Assembly: GCA_033782935.1 (NCBI GenBank)
Contig: JAWQEG010000167.1
Location: forward strand, 1,551,501-1,615,500
DNA from: Petrolisthes cinctipes
Lineage: Eukaryota > Arthropoda > Malacostraca > Decapoda > Porcellanidae
Direction of reading: 5' to 3'
DNA length: 64,000 bases
The notes under the pieces were generated by a model that saw only the letters and a list, made by a program, of their open reading frames with translations, was not told the origin of the DNA and did no database searches. Positions 36,272 through 49,987 of the stretch are shown here, piece by piece (the stretch's first letter is position 1; each line of letters begins with the position of its first letter). The position numbers and the translations under genes are program-made.

Positions 36272-39200
36272 TATGCATGTACAGATGGCTTTTTGAGACC
36301 CAAAAATATCGAATATTCGGGTGTTTTGAGTCTGAATTTGAGATATAAACGGGTACAGAAGATGCATGCACATATCGACTTTGGCACCCAAAATATCGAT
36401 TTTTTTTGTATGTTTTGGGCGTATAATTTGAAAATATTCTAGCACTGAGTAGGCATGTACAAATCGCTTCTGGGACCCAAAAATATCGAATTTTCGGGGG
36501 TTTTGAGCCAGAATTTGGGATATAACCGGGTACAGAGGATGCATGCACATATCGACTTTTTGCACCTAAAATATCGACTTAAAGCATGTTTTGGGTCTGT
36601 ATTTTGAAAATACATTAACACGGAGTAGGCATGTACAGATCGCTTCTGGGACACAAAAATATCGATTTTTTGGGTGTTTTGAGCCTGAATTTGAGATATA
36701 AACGGGTACAGAAGATGCATGCACATATCGACTTTTCACACCTAAAATATCATTTTTGAGCATGTTTTAAGCCTGTATTTTAAAAACATTCTAGCACTGA
36801 GTAGGCATGGGCAGATCGCTTAAGGGACCCAAAAATATCGAATTTTCGGAGTTTTGAGCCTGAATTTGAGATATAAACGGGTACAGAAGATGCATGCACA
36901 TATCGACTTTTTGCACATAAAATATCGATTTTGAGCATGTTTTGGGTCTGTATCTCGAAAACATTCTAGGAAGGAGTAGGCATGTACAGATCGCTTCTGG
37001 GACCCAAAAATATCGAATTTTCTGGTGTTTTGAACCAGAATTAGGGATATACACGGGTACAGAAGATGCATACACATATTGACTTTGGGCACATAAAATA
37101 TCGATTTTCAGCATGATTTGGGCCTGTATTTTAAAAACACTCTAACACGGAGTATGCACGTACAGATCGCTTCTGGGACCCCAAAACATTGAATTTTCGG
37201 GTGTTCTGAGCCTGAATTTGAGATATGAACGGGTACAGAAGATGCATGCACATATCGACTTTCGGCACCAAAAATATCGATTTTTAGGATGTTTTGGGCC
37301 TATATTATGAAAATACTATAGCACGGTGTAGACATGTACAGATCGCTTCTGGGACACAAAAATATCGATTTTTTGGGTGTTTTGAGCCTGAATTTGAGAT
37401 ATAAACGGGTACAGATGATGCATGCACATATCGACTTTGGCACCCAAAATATCGATTTTTAGTATGTTTTAAGCGTATAATTTGAAAATATTCTAGCACT
37501 GAGTAGGCATGTACAGATCGCTTCTGGGACCCAAAAATATCGAATTTTCGGGGGTTTTGAGCCAGAATTTGGGATATAACCGGGTACAGAGGATGCATGC
37601 ACATATCGACTTTTTGCACCTAAAATATCGATTTTAAGCATGTTTTGGGTCTGTATCTTGAAAACATTCTAGCAAGGAGTAGGCATGTACAGGTCACTTC
37701 TGGGACCCAAAAATATCAAATTTTCTGGTGTTTTGAACCTGAATTTGGGATATAGACGGGTACAGAAGATGCATACACATATTGACTTTGTGCACCTAAA
37801 ATATCGATTTTCAGCATGTTTTGGGCCTGTATTTTGAAAATACATTAACACTGAGTAGGCATGTACAGATCGCTTCTGGGACACAAAAATATCGATTTTT
37901 TGGGTGTTTTGAGCCTGAATTTGAGATATAAACGGGTACAGAAGATGCATGCACATATCGACTTTTTGCACTTAAAATATCGATTTTGAGCATGTTTTGG
38001 GTTCTGTATCTTGAAAACATTCTAGCAAGGAGTAGGCATGTACAGATCGCTTCTGGGGCCCCAAAATATCGAATTTTCTGGTGTTTTGAACCTGAATTAG
38101 GGATATACACGGGTACAGAAGATGCATACACATATTGACTTTGGGCACATAAAATATCGATTTTCAGCATGTTTTGGGCTTGTAATTTAAAAACACTCTA
38201 ACACGGAGTATGCACGTACAGATCGATTCTGGGACCCAAAAATATTGAATTTTCGGGTGTTTTCAGCCTTAATTTGAGATATATACGGGTACAGAAGATG
38301 CATGCACATATCGACTTTGGGCACCTAAAATATCGATTTTTAGTATGTTTTGGGCCTGTATTATAAAAATACTCTAACACGGAGTAGACATGTACAGATC
38401 GCTTTTGGGACCCAAAAATATCGAATTTTCGGGTGTTTTGACGATGAATTTAAGATATAAACAGGTACAGAAGATGCATACACATATCGACTTTGGGCAC
38501 CCAAAATATCGATTTTGAGCATATTTTGGGCCTGTATTTTTAAAATACTCTAACACGGAGTAGACACGTAGAGATCGCTTCTGGGACACAAAAATATCGA
38601 ATTTTCGGAGTTTTGAGCCTGAATTTGAGATATAAACGATTACAGAAGATGCATGTACATATCGACTTTTTGCACCTAAAATATCGATTTTGAGCATGTT
38701 TTGGGTCTGTATCTTGAAAACTTTCTAGCAAGAAGTAGGCACGTACAGATTGCTTCTGGGACCCAAAAATATCGAATTTTCGAGTGTTTTGAACCTGAAT
38801 TTGGGATATAGACGGGTACAGAAGATGCATAAACATATTGACTTTGGGCAGCTAAAATATCGATTTTGAGCATATTTTAGGCCTGTATTTTGAAAATACT
38901 CTAACACGGAGTATGCATGTACAGATGGCTTTTGGGACCCAAAAATATCGAATATTCGGGTGTTTTGAGTCTGAATTTGAGATATAAACGGGTGCAGAAG
39001 ATGTATGCACATATCGACTTTGGGCACCAAAAATATCGATTTTGAGCATGTTTTGGGCCTGCATTTTGAAAATACTCTAACATGTTGTAGACATGTACAG
39101 ATCGCTTCTGGAACACAAAGATATCGATTTTTTGAGTGTTTTGAGCCTGAATTTGAGATATAAACAGGTACAGAAGATGCATGCACATATCGACTTTGGC

Positions 39201-42200
39201 ACCCAAAATATCGATTTTTAGTATGTTCTGGGCGTATAATTTGAAAATATTCTAGCACTGAGTAGGCATGTACTGATCGATTCTGGGACCCAAAAATATC
39301 GAATTTTCGGGGGTTTTGAGCCAGAATTTGGGATATAACCAGGTACAAAGGATGCATGCACATATCGACTTTTTGCACCTAAAATATCGATTTTGAGCAT
39401 GTTTTGGGTCTGTATCTTGAAAAAATTCTAGCAAGGAGTATGCATGTACAGATCGCTTCTGGGACCCAAAAATACCGAATTTTCTGGTGTTTTGAACCTG
39501 AATTTGGGATATAGACGGGTACAGAAGATGCATACACATATTGACTTTGGGCACCTAAAATATAGATTTTCAGTATGTTTTGGGCCTGTATTTTGAAAAT
39601 ACATTAACACGGAGTAGGCATGTACAGATCGCTTATGGGACACAAAAATATCGATTTTTTGGGTGTTTTGAGCCTGAATTTGAGATATAAACGGGTTCAG
39701 AAGATGCATGCACATATCGACTTTTTGCACCTAAAATATCGATTTTGAGCATGTTTTGGTTTTGTATCTTGAACAAATTCTAACACGGAGTAGACATGTA
39801 CAGATCACTTCTGGGACCCAAAAATATCGACTCTTCGGGTGTTTTGAGCCTGAATTTGAGATATAAACGGGTACAGAAGATGCATGCACATATCGACTTT
39901 TTGCACCTAAAATATCGATTTTGAGCATGTTTTGGGTCTGTATCATGAAAATTTTCTAGCAAGAAGTAGGCATGTACAGATTGCTTCTGGGACTCAAAAA
40001 TATCGAATTTTCGAGTGTTTTGAACCTGAATTTGGGATATAGACGGGTACAGAAGATGCATACACATATTGACTTTGGGCAGCTAAAATATCGATTTACA
40101 GAATGTTTTAGGCCTGTATTTTAAAAATACTCTAACACGGAGTATGCATGTACAAATGGCTTTTTGGATCCAAATAAATCGAATTTTCGGTTTTTCTGAG
40201 CCTGAATTTGAGATATGAATAGGTACAGAAGATGCATGCACACATCGACTTCGGGCACCTAAAATATCGATTTTGAGCATGTTTTGGTCCTGTATTTTGA
40301 AAATACTCAAACACGGAGTAGACATGTACGGATCGCTTCTGGGACACAAAAATATCGATTTTTTGGGTGTTTTGAGCATGAATTTGAGATATAAACGGGT
40401 TCAGAAGATGCATGCACATATCGACTTTGGACACCTAAAATATCGATTTATAGCATGTTTTGAGCCTGTATTTTAAAAACATTCTTGTACTGAGTAGGCA
40501 TGTGCAGATTGCTTAAGGGACCCAAATATATCGAATTTTCGGAGTTTTGAGCCTGAATTTGAGATATAAACGGGTACAGAAGATGCATGCACATATCGAC
40601 TTTTTCCACTTAAAATATCGATTTTGATCATGTTTTGGGTCTGTATCTTGAAAATATTCTAGCAAGGAGTAGGCATGTACAGATCGCTTCTGGGACCCAA
40701 AAAAATCGAATTTTCTGGTGTTTTGAACCTGAATTAGGGATATACACGTGTACAGAAGATGCATACACATTTTGACTTTGGGCACATAAAATATCGATTT
40801 TGAGCATGTTTCAAGCCTTTTTTTTTTAAACACTCTAACACGGAGTGTGCACGTACAGATCGCATCTGGGACCCAAAAATATTGAATTTTCGGGTGTTTT
40901 AAGCCTGAATTTGAGATATAAACGGGTACAGAAGATGCAGACACATATCGACTTTGGGCACCTAAAATATCGATTTTGAGCATGTTTTGGGCCTGTATTT
41001 TGAAAATACTCTAACACGGAGTAGGCATGTACAGATCGCTTCTGGGACACAAAAATATCGAATTTTTGGGTGTTTTGAGCCTGAATTTGAGATATAAACG
41101 GGTTCAGAAGATGCATGCACATATCGACTTTGGACACCTAAAATATCGATTTATAGCATGTTTTGAGCCTGTATTTTAAAAACATTCTAGTACTGAGTAG
41201 GCATGTGCAGATTGCTTCTGGGACACAAAAATATTGATTTTTTGGGTGTTTTGAGCCTGAATTTGAGATATAAACGGGTACAGAAGATGCATGCACATAT
41301 CGACTTTGGGCACCTAAAATATCGATTTTGAGCATGTTTTGGGCCTGTATTTTTAAAATACTCTAACACTGAGTAGACACGTACAGATCGTTTCTGGGAC
41401 CCAAATAAATCGAATTTTCGGGTGTTCTGAGCCTGAATTTGAGATATGAACGGGTACAGAAGATGCAAGCACATATCGTCTTTGGGCACATAAAATATCG
41501 ATTTTGAGCATGTTTTGGGCCTGTATTTTGAAAATACTATAACACGGTGTAGACATGTACAGATTGCTTCTGGGACACAAAAATATTGATTTTTTGGGTG
41601 TTTTGAGCCTGAATTTGAGATATAAACGGGTACAGAAGATGCATGCACATATCGACTTTGGGCACCCAAAATATCGATTTTTAGTATGTTTTGGGCGTAT
41701 AATTTGAAAATATTCTAGCACTGAGTAGGCACGTACAGATCGCTTCTGGGACCCAAAAATATCGAATTTTAGGGTGTTTTTAGCCAGAAATTGGGATATA
41801 ACCGGGTACAGAGGATGCATGCACATATCGACTTTTTGCACCTAAAATATCGATTTTGAGCATGTTTTGGGTCTGTATCATGAAATCTTTCTAGCAAGAA
41901 GTAGGCATGTACAGATTGCTTCTGGGACTCAAAAATATCGAATATTCGAGTGTTTTGAACCTGAATTTGGGATATAGACGGGTACAGAAGATGCTTACAC
42001 ATATTGACTTTGGGCAGCTAAAATATCGATTTACAGCATGTTTTAGGCCTGTATTTTGAAAATACTCTAAAACGGAGTATGCATGTACAGATGGCTTTTG
42101 GGACCCAAAAATATCGAATATTCGGGTGTTTTGAGTCTGAATTTGAGATATAAACGGGTACAGAAGATGCATGCACATATCGACTTTGGGCACCCAAAAT

Positions 42201-42428
42201 ATCGATTTTTAGTATGTTTTGGGCGTATAATTTGAAAATATTCTAGCACTGAGTAGGCACGTACAGATCGCTTCTGGGACCCAAAAATATCGAATTTTCG
42301 GGTGTTTTTAGCCAGAAATTGGGATATAACCGGGTACAGAGGATGCATGCACATATCGACTTTTTGCACCTAAAATATCGATTTTGAGCATGTTTTGGGT
42401 CTGTATCATGAAATCTTTCTAGCAAGAA
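36272..42428 (+). repeat. Right domain, first segment (full-length monomers only)
   Basis: From the unit GTATGCATGTACAGATGGC at 36,272 the array changes subtype. Typical signatures are GGGACACAAAAATATCGATT, GATTTTTTGGGTG, GATATAGACGGGTACAG, CGACTTTTTGCACCTAAAA, GGGCGTATAATTTGAAAA, CATTCTAGCAAGGAG and CACGGTGTAGACATG. I saw no 147- or 158-bp unit here, and spacing is close to 176 bp throughout. A T-rich run near 40,815 replaces the usual CTGTATTTTG. Confidence 0.85.
41611..42138 (+). repeat. 528-bp trimer duplication, copy 1
   Basis: Three full-length units (3 x 176 = 528 bp) recur directly downstream. Shared private landmarks include GTTTTGGGCGTATAATTTG, TTTTTAGCCAGAAATTGGG, CATGAAATCTTTCTAGC and TCGAATATTCGAGTG. 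Ends are approximate because flanking units are similar. Confidence 0.8.
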
Positions 42429-42666
42429 GTAGGCATGTACAGATTGCTTCTGGGACTCAAAAATATCGAATATTCGAGTGTTTTGAACCTGAATTTTGGA
42501 TATAGACGGGTACAGAAGATGCATACACATATTGACTTTGGGCAGCTAAAATATCGATTTACAGCATGTTTTAGGCCTGTATTTTGAAAATACTCTAAAA
42601 CAGAGTATGCATGTACAGATGGCTTTTGGGACCCAAAAATATCGAATATTCGGGTGTTTTGAGTCT
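42139..42666 (+). repeat. 528-bp trimer duplication, copy 2
   Basis: This is the direct second copy of the trimer, with a few substitutions (for example TTTTCGGGTG for TTTTAGGGTG near 42,296 and TTTTGGATATAGACG for TTTGGGATATAGACG near 42,495). The start of the large tandem duplication at 42,429 lies inside it. Confidence 0.8.
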
Positions 42667-45600
42667 GAATTTGAGATATAAACGGGTACAGAAGATGCAT
42701 GCACATATCGACTTTGGGGACCCAAATATCGATTTTGAGCATGTTTTCAGCCTGTATTTTTAAAATACACTAACACGGAGTAGACACGTACAGATCGCTT
42801 CTGGGACCCAAATAAATCGAATTTTCGGTTGTTCTGAGCCTAAATTTGAGATATGAACAGGTACAGAAGATACATGCACATATCGACTTCGGGCACCTAA
42901 AATATCGATTTTGAGGCTGTTTTGGGCCTGTATTTTGAAAATACTCCAACACGGTGTAGACATGTACAGATCGCTTCTGGGACACAAAAATATCGATTTT
43001 TTGGGAGTTTTGAGCCTGAATTTGAGATATAAACGGGTACAGAAGATGCATGCACATATCGACTTTGGGCACCCAAAATATCGATTTTTAGTATGTTTTG
43101 GGCGTATAATTTGAAAATATTCTAGCACTTAGTAGGCACGTACAGATCGCTTCTGGGACCCAAAAATATCGAATTTTCGGGTGTTTTTAGCCAGAAATTG
43201 GGATATAACCGGGTACAGAGGATGCATGCACATATCGACTTTTTGCACCTAAAATATCGATTTTGAGCATGTTTTGGGTCTGTATCTTAAACAAATTCTA
43301 GCAAGAAGTAGGCATGTACAGATCGCTTCTGGGACCCAAAATTATCGAATTTTCTTGTGTTTTGAACCTGAATTTTGGATATAGACGGATACAGAAGATG
43401 CATGCACATATCGACTTTTGGCACCTAAAATATCGATTTTGAGCATGTTTTGGGCCTGTATTTTGAAAAAAACTATAGCACGGTGTAGACATGTACAGAT
43501 CGCTTCTGGGACACAAAAATATCGATTTTTTGGGTGTTTTGAGCCTGAATTTGAGATATAAACGGGTACAGAAGATGCATGCACATATCGACTTTGGCAC
43601 CCAAAATATCGATTTTTAGTATGTTTTGGGCGTAAAATTTGAAAATATTCTAGCACTGAGTAGGCATGTACAGATCGCTTCTGGGACCCAAAAATATCGA
43701 ATTTTCGGGGTTTTGAGCCAGAATTTAGGATATAACCGGGTACAGAGGATGCATGCACATATCGACTTTTTGCACCTAAAATATAGATTTTCAGCATGTT
43801 TTGGGCCTGTATTTTGAAAATACTCTAACACGGAGTATGCATGTACAGATCGCTTCTGGGACCAAAAAATATCAATTTTTGGGTGTTTTGAGCCTGAATT
43901 TGAGATATAAACGGGTACAGAAGATACATGCACATATCGACTTTTTGCACCTAAAATATCGATTTTGAGCATGTTTTGGGTCTGTATCATGAAAACTTTC
44001 TAGCAAGAAGTAGGCATGTACAGATTGCTTCTGGGACTCAAAAATATCGAATTTTCGAGTGTTTTGAACCTGAATTTAGGATATAGACGGGTACAGAAGA
44101 TGCATACACATATTGACTTTGGGCAGCTAAAATATCGATTTACAGCATGTTTTAGGCCTGTATTTTAAAAATAGTCTAACTAGGAGTATGCATGTACAGA
44201 TGGCTTTTGGGACCCAAAAATATCGAATATTCGGGTGTTTTGAGTCTGAATTTGAGATATAAACGGGTACAGAAGATGCATGCACATATCGACTTTGGGT
44301 ATCCAAAATATCGATTTGAGCATGTTTTAATCCTGTATTTTTAAAATACTCTAACACGGAGTAGACACGTAAGGATCGCTTCTGGGACCCAAATAAATCG
44401 AATTTTCGGTTGTTCTGAGCCTGAATTTGAGATATGAACATGTACAGAAGATGCATGCACATATCGACTTCGGGCACCTAAAATATCGATTTTGAGCATG
44501 TTTTGGGCCTGTATTTTGAAAATACTCAAACACGGTGTAGACATGTACAGATCGTTTCTGGGACACAAAAATATAGATTTTTTGAGTGTATTGAGCCTGA
44601 ATTTGAGATATAAACGGGTACAGAAGATGCATGCACATATCGACTTTGGGCAACCAAAATATCGATTTTTAGTATGTTTTCGGCGTAGAATTTGAAAATA
44701 TTCTAGCACTGAGTATGCATGTAAAGATCGCTTCTGGGACCCAAAAATATCGAATTTTCGGGTGTTCTGAGCCAGATATTGGGATATAACCGGGTACAGA
44801 GGATGCATGCACATATCGACTTTTTGCACCTAAAATATGGATTTTGAGCATGTTTTTGGTCTGTATTTTGAATTTTTTTTTAGCAAGGAGTAGGCATGTA
44901 CAGATCGCTTCTGTGACCCAAAAATACCGAATTTTCTGGTGTTTTGAACCTGAATTTGGGATATAGACGGGTACAGAAGATGCATACACATATTGACTTT
45001 GGGCACCTAAAATATAGATTATCAGCATGTTTTGGGCCTGTATTTTGAAAATACATTAACACGGAGTAGGCATGTACAGATCGCTTCTGGGACCCAAAAA
45101 TATCGAATTTTCGGGTGTTTTGAGCCTGAATTTGAGATATAAACGGATACAGAAGATGCATGCACATATCGACTTTGGGCACCTAAAATATCGATTTTGA
45201 GCATGTTTTAGGCCTGTATTTTGAAAATACTCTAACACGGGTGTAGGCATGTACAGATCGCTTCTGGGACACAAAAATATCGATTTTTTGGGTGTTTTGA
45301 GCCTGAATTTGAGATATAAACGGGTTCAGAAGATGCATGCACATATCGACTTTTGATACCTAAAATATCGATTTTTAGCATGTTTTGAGCCTGTATTTTA
45401 AAAACATTCTAGTACTGAGTAGCCATGTGCAGATTGCTTAAGGGACCCAAAAAAATCGAATTTTCGGGGTTTTGAGCCTGAATATGAGATATAAACGGGT
45501 ACAGAAGATGCATGCACATATCGACTTTTTGCACTTAAAATATCGATTTTGATCATGTTTTGGGTATCTTGAAAATATTCTAGCAAGGAGTAGGCATGTA

Positions 45601-48600
45601 CAGATCGCTTCTGGAACCCCAAAAAATCGAATTTTCTGGTGTTTTGAACCTGAATTAGGGATATACACGTGTACAGAAGATGCATACACATTTTGACTTT
45701 GGTCACATAAAATATCGATTTTGAGCATGTTTTGGGCCTGTATTTTAAAAACACTCTAACACGGAGTGTGCACGTACAGATCGCTTCTGGGACCCAAAAA
45801 TATTTAATTTTCGGGTGTTTTAAGCCTGAATTTGAGATATGAACGGGAACAGAAGATGCATGCACATATCGACTCTGGGCACCTAAAATATCGATTTTGA
45901 GCATGTTTTGGGCCTGAATTTTGAAAATACTATAGCACGGTGTAGACATGTACAGATCGCTTCTGGGACCCAAAAATATCGAATTTTCGGGGGTTTTGAG
46001 CCTGAATTTGGGATATAAACGGATACAGAAGATGCATGCACATATCAACTTTGGGCACCTAAAATATTGATTTTTAGCATGTTTTAAGACTGTATTTTAA
46101 AAACATTCTAGCACTGAGTATGCATGTGCAGATTCCTTAAGGGACCCAAAAATATCGAATTTTCGGAGTTTTGAGCCTGAATTTGAGATATCAACGGGTA
46201 CAGAAGATGCATGCACATATCGACTTTTTGCACTTAAAATATCGATTTTCAGCATGTTTTGGGTCTGTATCTTGAAAACATTCTAGCAAGGAGTAGGCAT
46301 GTACAGATCGCTTCTGTGACCCAAAAATATCGAATTTTCTGGTGTTTTGAACCTGAATTTGAGATATAAACCGGTACAGAAAATGTATGCACATATCGAC
46401 TTTTTGCACTTAAAATATCGATTTTGAGCATGTTTTGGGCCTGTATTTTATAAACACTCTAACACGGAGTATGCACGTACAGATCACTTCTGGGACCCAA
46501 AAATATTGAATTTTAGGGTGTTTTGAGCCTGAATTTGAGATATAAACGGGTACAGAAGATGCATGCACATATCGACTTTGGGCACCTAAAATATCGATTT
46601 TTATTATGTTTTGGGCCTGTATTTTAAAAATACTCTAACACGGAGTAGACATGTACAGGTCGCTTTTGGGACCCAAAAATATCGAATTTTCGGGTGTTTT
46701 GAGCCTGAATTTGAGATATAAACGTGTACAGAAAATGCATGCACATATCGACTTTTTGCACTTAAAATATCGATTTTGAGCATGTTTTGGGTCTGTATCT
46801 TGAAAATACTCAAACACGGTGTAGACATGTTCAGATCGCTTCTGGGACCCAAAAATATCGAATTTTCGGGGGTTTTGAGCCAGGATTTGGGATATAACCG
46901 GGTACAGAGGATGCATGCACATATTGACTATGGGCACCTAAAATATAGATTTTTAGCATGTTTTGGGCCTGTATTTTGAAAATACTTTAACACGGAGTAG
47001 GCATGTACAGATCGCTTCTGGGACCCAAAAATATCGAATTTTCTTGTGTTTTGAGCCTGAATTTGAGATATAAACGGATACAGAAGATGCATAAACATAT
47101 CGACTTTGGGCACCTAAAATATCGATTTTGAGCATGTTTTGGGCCTGTATTTTGAAAATACTCTAACATGGAGTAGGCATGTACAGATCGCTTCTGGGAC
47201 ACAAAAATATCGATTTTTTGAGTGTTTTGAGCCTGAATTTGAGATATAAACGGGTACAGAAGATGCATGCACATATCGACTTTGGACACCTAAAATATCG
47301 GTTTTTAGCATGTTTTGAGCCTACATTTTGAAAACATTCTAGCACTGAGTATGCATGTACAGATCGCTTAACGAACCCAAAAATATGGAATTTTCGGGTG
47401 TTTTGAGCTTGAATTTGAGATATAAACGGGTACAGAAGATGCATGCACATATCGACTTTTTGCACTTAAAATATCGATTTTGAGCATGTTTTTGGTCTGT
47501 ATCTTGAAAACATTCTAGCAAGGAGTAGCCATGTACAGATCGCTTCTGGGACCCAAAAATATCGAATTTTCTGGTGTTTTGAACCAGAATTAGGGATATA
47601 CACGGGTGCAGAAGATGCATACACATATTGACTTTGGGCACATAAAATATCGATTTTCAGCATGTTTTGGGCCTGTAATTTAAAAACACTCTAACACGGA
47701 CTATGCACGTACAGATCGCTTCTGGGACCCAAAAACATTGAATTTTCGGGTGTTTTGAGCCTGAATTTGAGATATAAACGGGTTCAAAAGATAAATGCAC
47801 ATATCGACTTTGGGCACCTAAAATATCGATTTTGAGCATCTTTTGGGTCTGTATTTTGAAAATACTCAAACACGGTGTAGACATGTACAGATCACTTCTG
47901 GGACACAAAAATATCGATTTTTTGGGTGTTTTGAGCCTGAATTTGAGATATAAACGGGTACAGAAGATGCATGCACATATCGACTTTGGCACCCAAAATA
48001 TCGATTTTTAGTTTCTTTTGGGCGTATAATTTGAAAATATTCTAGCACTGAGTAAGCATGTAAAGATCGCTTCTGGGACCCAAAAATATCGAATTTTCGG
48101 GGGTTTTGAGCCAGAATTTGGGATATAACCGGGTACAGAGGATGAATGCACATATCGACTTTTTGCACCTAAAATATCGATTTTGAGCATGTTTTGGGTC
48201 TGTATCTTGAAAACATTCTAGCAAGGAGTAGGCATGTACAGATCGCTTCTGGGACCCAAAAATACCGAATTTTTTGGTGTTTTGAACCTGAATTTGGGAT
48301 ATACACGGGTACAGAAGATGCATACACATATTGACTTTGGGCACCTAAAATATAGATTTTCAGCATGTTTTGAGCCTGTATTTTGAAAATACTTTAACAC
48401 GGAGAAGGCATGTACAGATCGCTTCTGGGACCCAAAAATATCCAATTTTCGTGTGTTTTGAGCCTGAATTTGAGATATAAACGGGTACAGAAGATGCATG
48501 CACATATCGACTTTTTCCACCGAAAATATCGATTTTGAGCATGTTTTGGGACTGTATCTTGAAAACATTCTAGCAAGAAGTAGCCATGTACAGATTGCTT

Positions 48601-49987
48601 CTGGGACCCAAAAATATCGAATTTTCGAATGTTTTGAACCTGAATTTGGGATATAGACGGGTACAGAAGATGCATACACATATTGAATTTGGGCAGCTAA
48701 AATATCGATTTTCAGCATGTTTTAGGCTTGTATTTTGAAAATACTCTGACACGGAGTATGCATGTACAGATGGCTTTTGGGACCCAAAAATATCGAATAT
48801 TCGGGTGTTTTGAGTCTGAATTTGAGATATAAACGGGTACAGAAGATGCATGCACATATCGACTTTAGGCACCCAATATATCGATTTTGAGCATATTTTG
48901 GGCCTGTATTTTTAAAATACTCTAACACGGAGTAGACACGTACAGATCGCTTCTGGGACACAAAAATATCGAATTTTTGAGTGTTTTGAGCCTGAATTTG
49001 AGATATAAACGGGTACAGAAGATGCATGCACATATCGACTTTGGACACCTAAAATATCGGTTTTTAGCATGTTTTGAGCCTACATTTTGAAAACATTCTA
49101 GCACTGAGTATGCATGTACAGATCGCTTAACGAACCCAAAAATATGGAATTTTCGGGTGTTTTGAGCTTGAATTTGAGATATAAACGGGTACAGAAGATG
49201 CATACACATATCGACTTTGGGCACCTAAAATATCGATTTTCAGCATGTTTTGAGCCTGTATTTTGAAAATACTTTAACACGGAGAAGGCATGTACAGATC
49301 GCTTCTGGGACCCAAAAATATCGACTTTTCGGGTGTTTTGAGCCTGAATTTGAGATATAAACGGGTACAGAAGATGCATGCACATATCGACTTTTTCCAC
49401 CGAAAATATCGATTTTGAGCATGTTTTGGGACTGTATCTTGAAAACATTCTAGCAAGAAGTAGCCATGTACAGATTGCTTCTGGGACCCAAAAATATCGA
49501 ATTTTCGAATGTTTTGAACCTGAATTTGGGATATAGACGGGTACAGAAGATGCATACACATATTGACTTTGGGCAGCTAAAATATCGATTTTCAGCATGT
49601 TTTAGGCTTGTATTTTGAAAATACTCTGACACGGAGTATGCATGTACAGATGGCTTTTGGGACCCAAAAATATCGAATATTCGGGTGTTTTGACTCTGAA
49701 TTTGAGATATAAACGGGTACAGAAGATGCATGCACATATCGACTTTAGGCACCCAATATATCGATTTTGAGCATATTTTGGGCCTGTATTTTTAAAATAC
49801 TCTAACACGGAGTTGACACGTACAGATCGCTTCTGGGACACAAAAATATCGAATTTTTGGGTGTTTTGAGCCTGAATTTGAGATATAAACGGGTACAGAA
49901 GTTGCATGCACATATCGACTTTGGGCACCCAAAATATCGATTTTTAGCATGTTTTGGACATATATTTTGAAAACATTCTAGCACTGA
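42429..49987 (+). repeat. Large tandem duplication, copy A (7,559 bp)
   Basis: From GTAGGCATGTACAGATTGC at 42,429 the sequence recurs 7,559 bp later up to position 49,073. Visible differences over that span include TATAGATTTT/TATCGATTTT at about 44,572, GTTTTAGGCC/GTTTTGGGCC at about 45,204, AAAAATACTC/AAAAATTCTC at about 46,627 and a three-base cluster near 48,517 (TTCCACCG/TTGCACCT). Positions 49,074-49,953, 880 bp or five monomers, are absent from copy B. Removing them gives a shared unit of about 6,679 bp, or about 38 monomers. Confidence 0.9.
48335..49953 (+). repeat. 880-bp (five-monomer) local duplication in copy A
   Basis: Positions 48,335-49,073 recur at 49,215-49,953 at an offset of exactly 880 bp, 5 x 176. 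The distinctive unit GAAGTAGCCATGTACAG starts at 48,580 and 49,460. Both halves share the rare TTTTTCCACCGAAAAT. The end of the second half (TTTTTGGGTG, GAAGTTGCATG, GGGCACCCAAAAT) differs from the first (TTTTTGAGTG, GAAGATGCATG, GGACACCTAAAAT), so the pair is not a simple recent copy. Confidence 0.85.

Noticed and set aside
44868..44880. T-rich runs near 40,815, 44,870 and 52,430 as terminators
   Set aside because: They are local expansions of the A+T-rich monomer tail. No transcription unit or upstream hairpin is present, and the 52,430 copy is simply the duplicate of 44,870.
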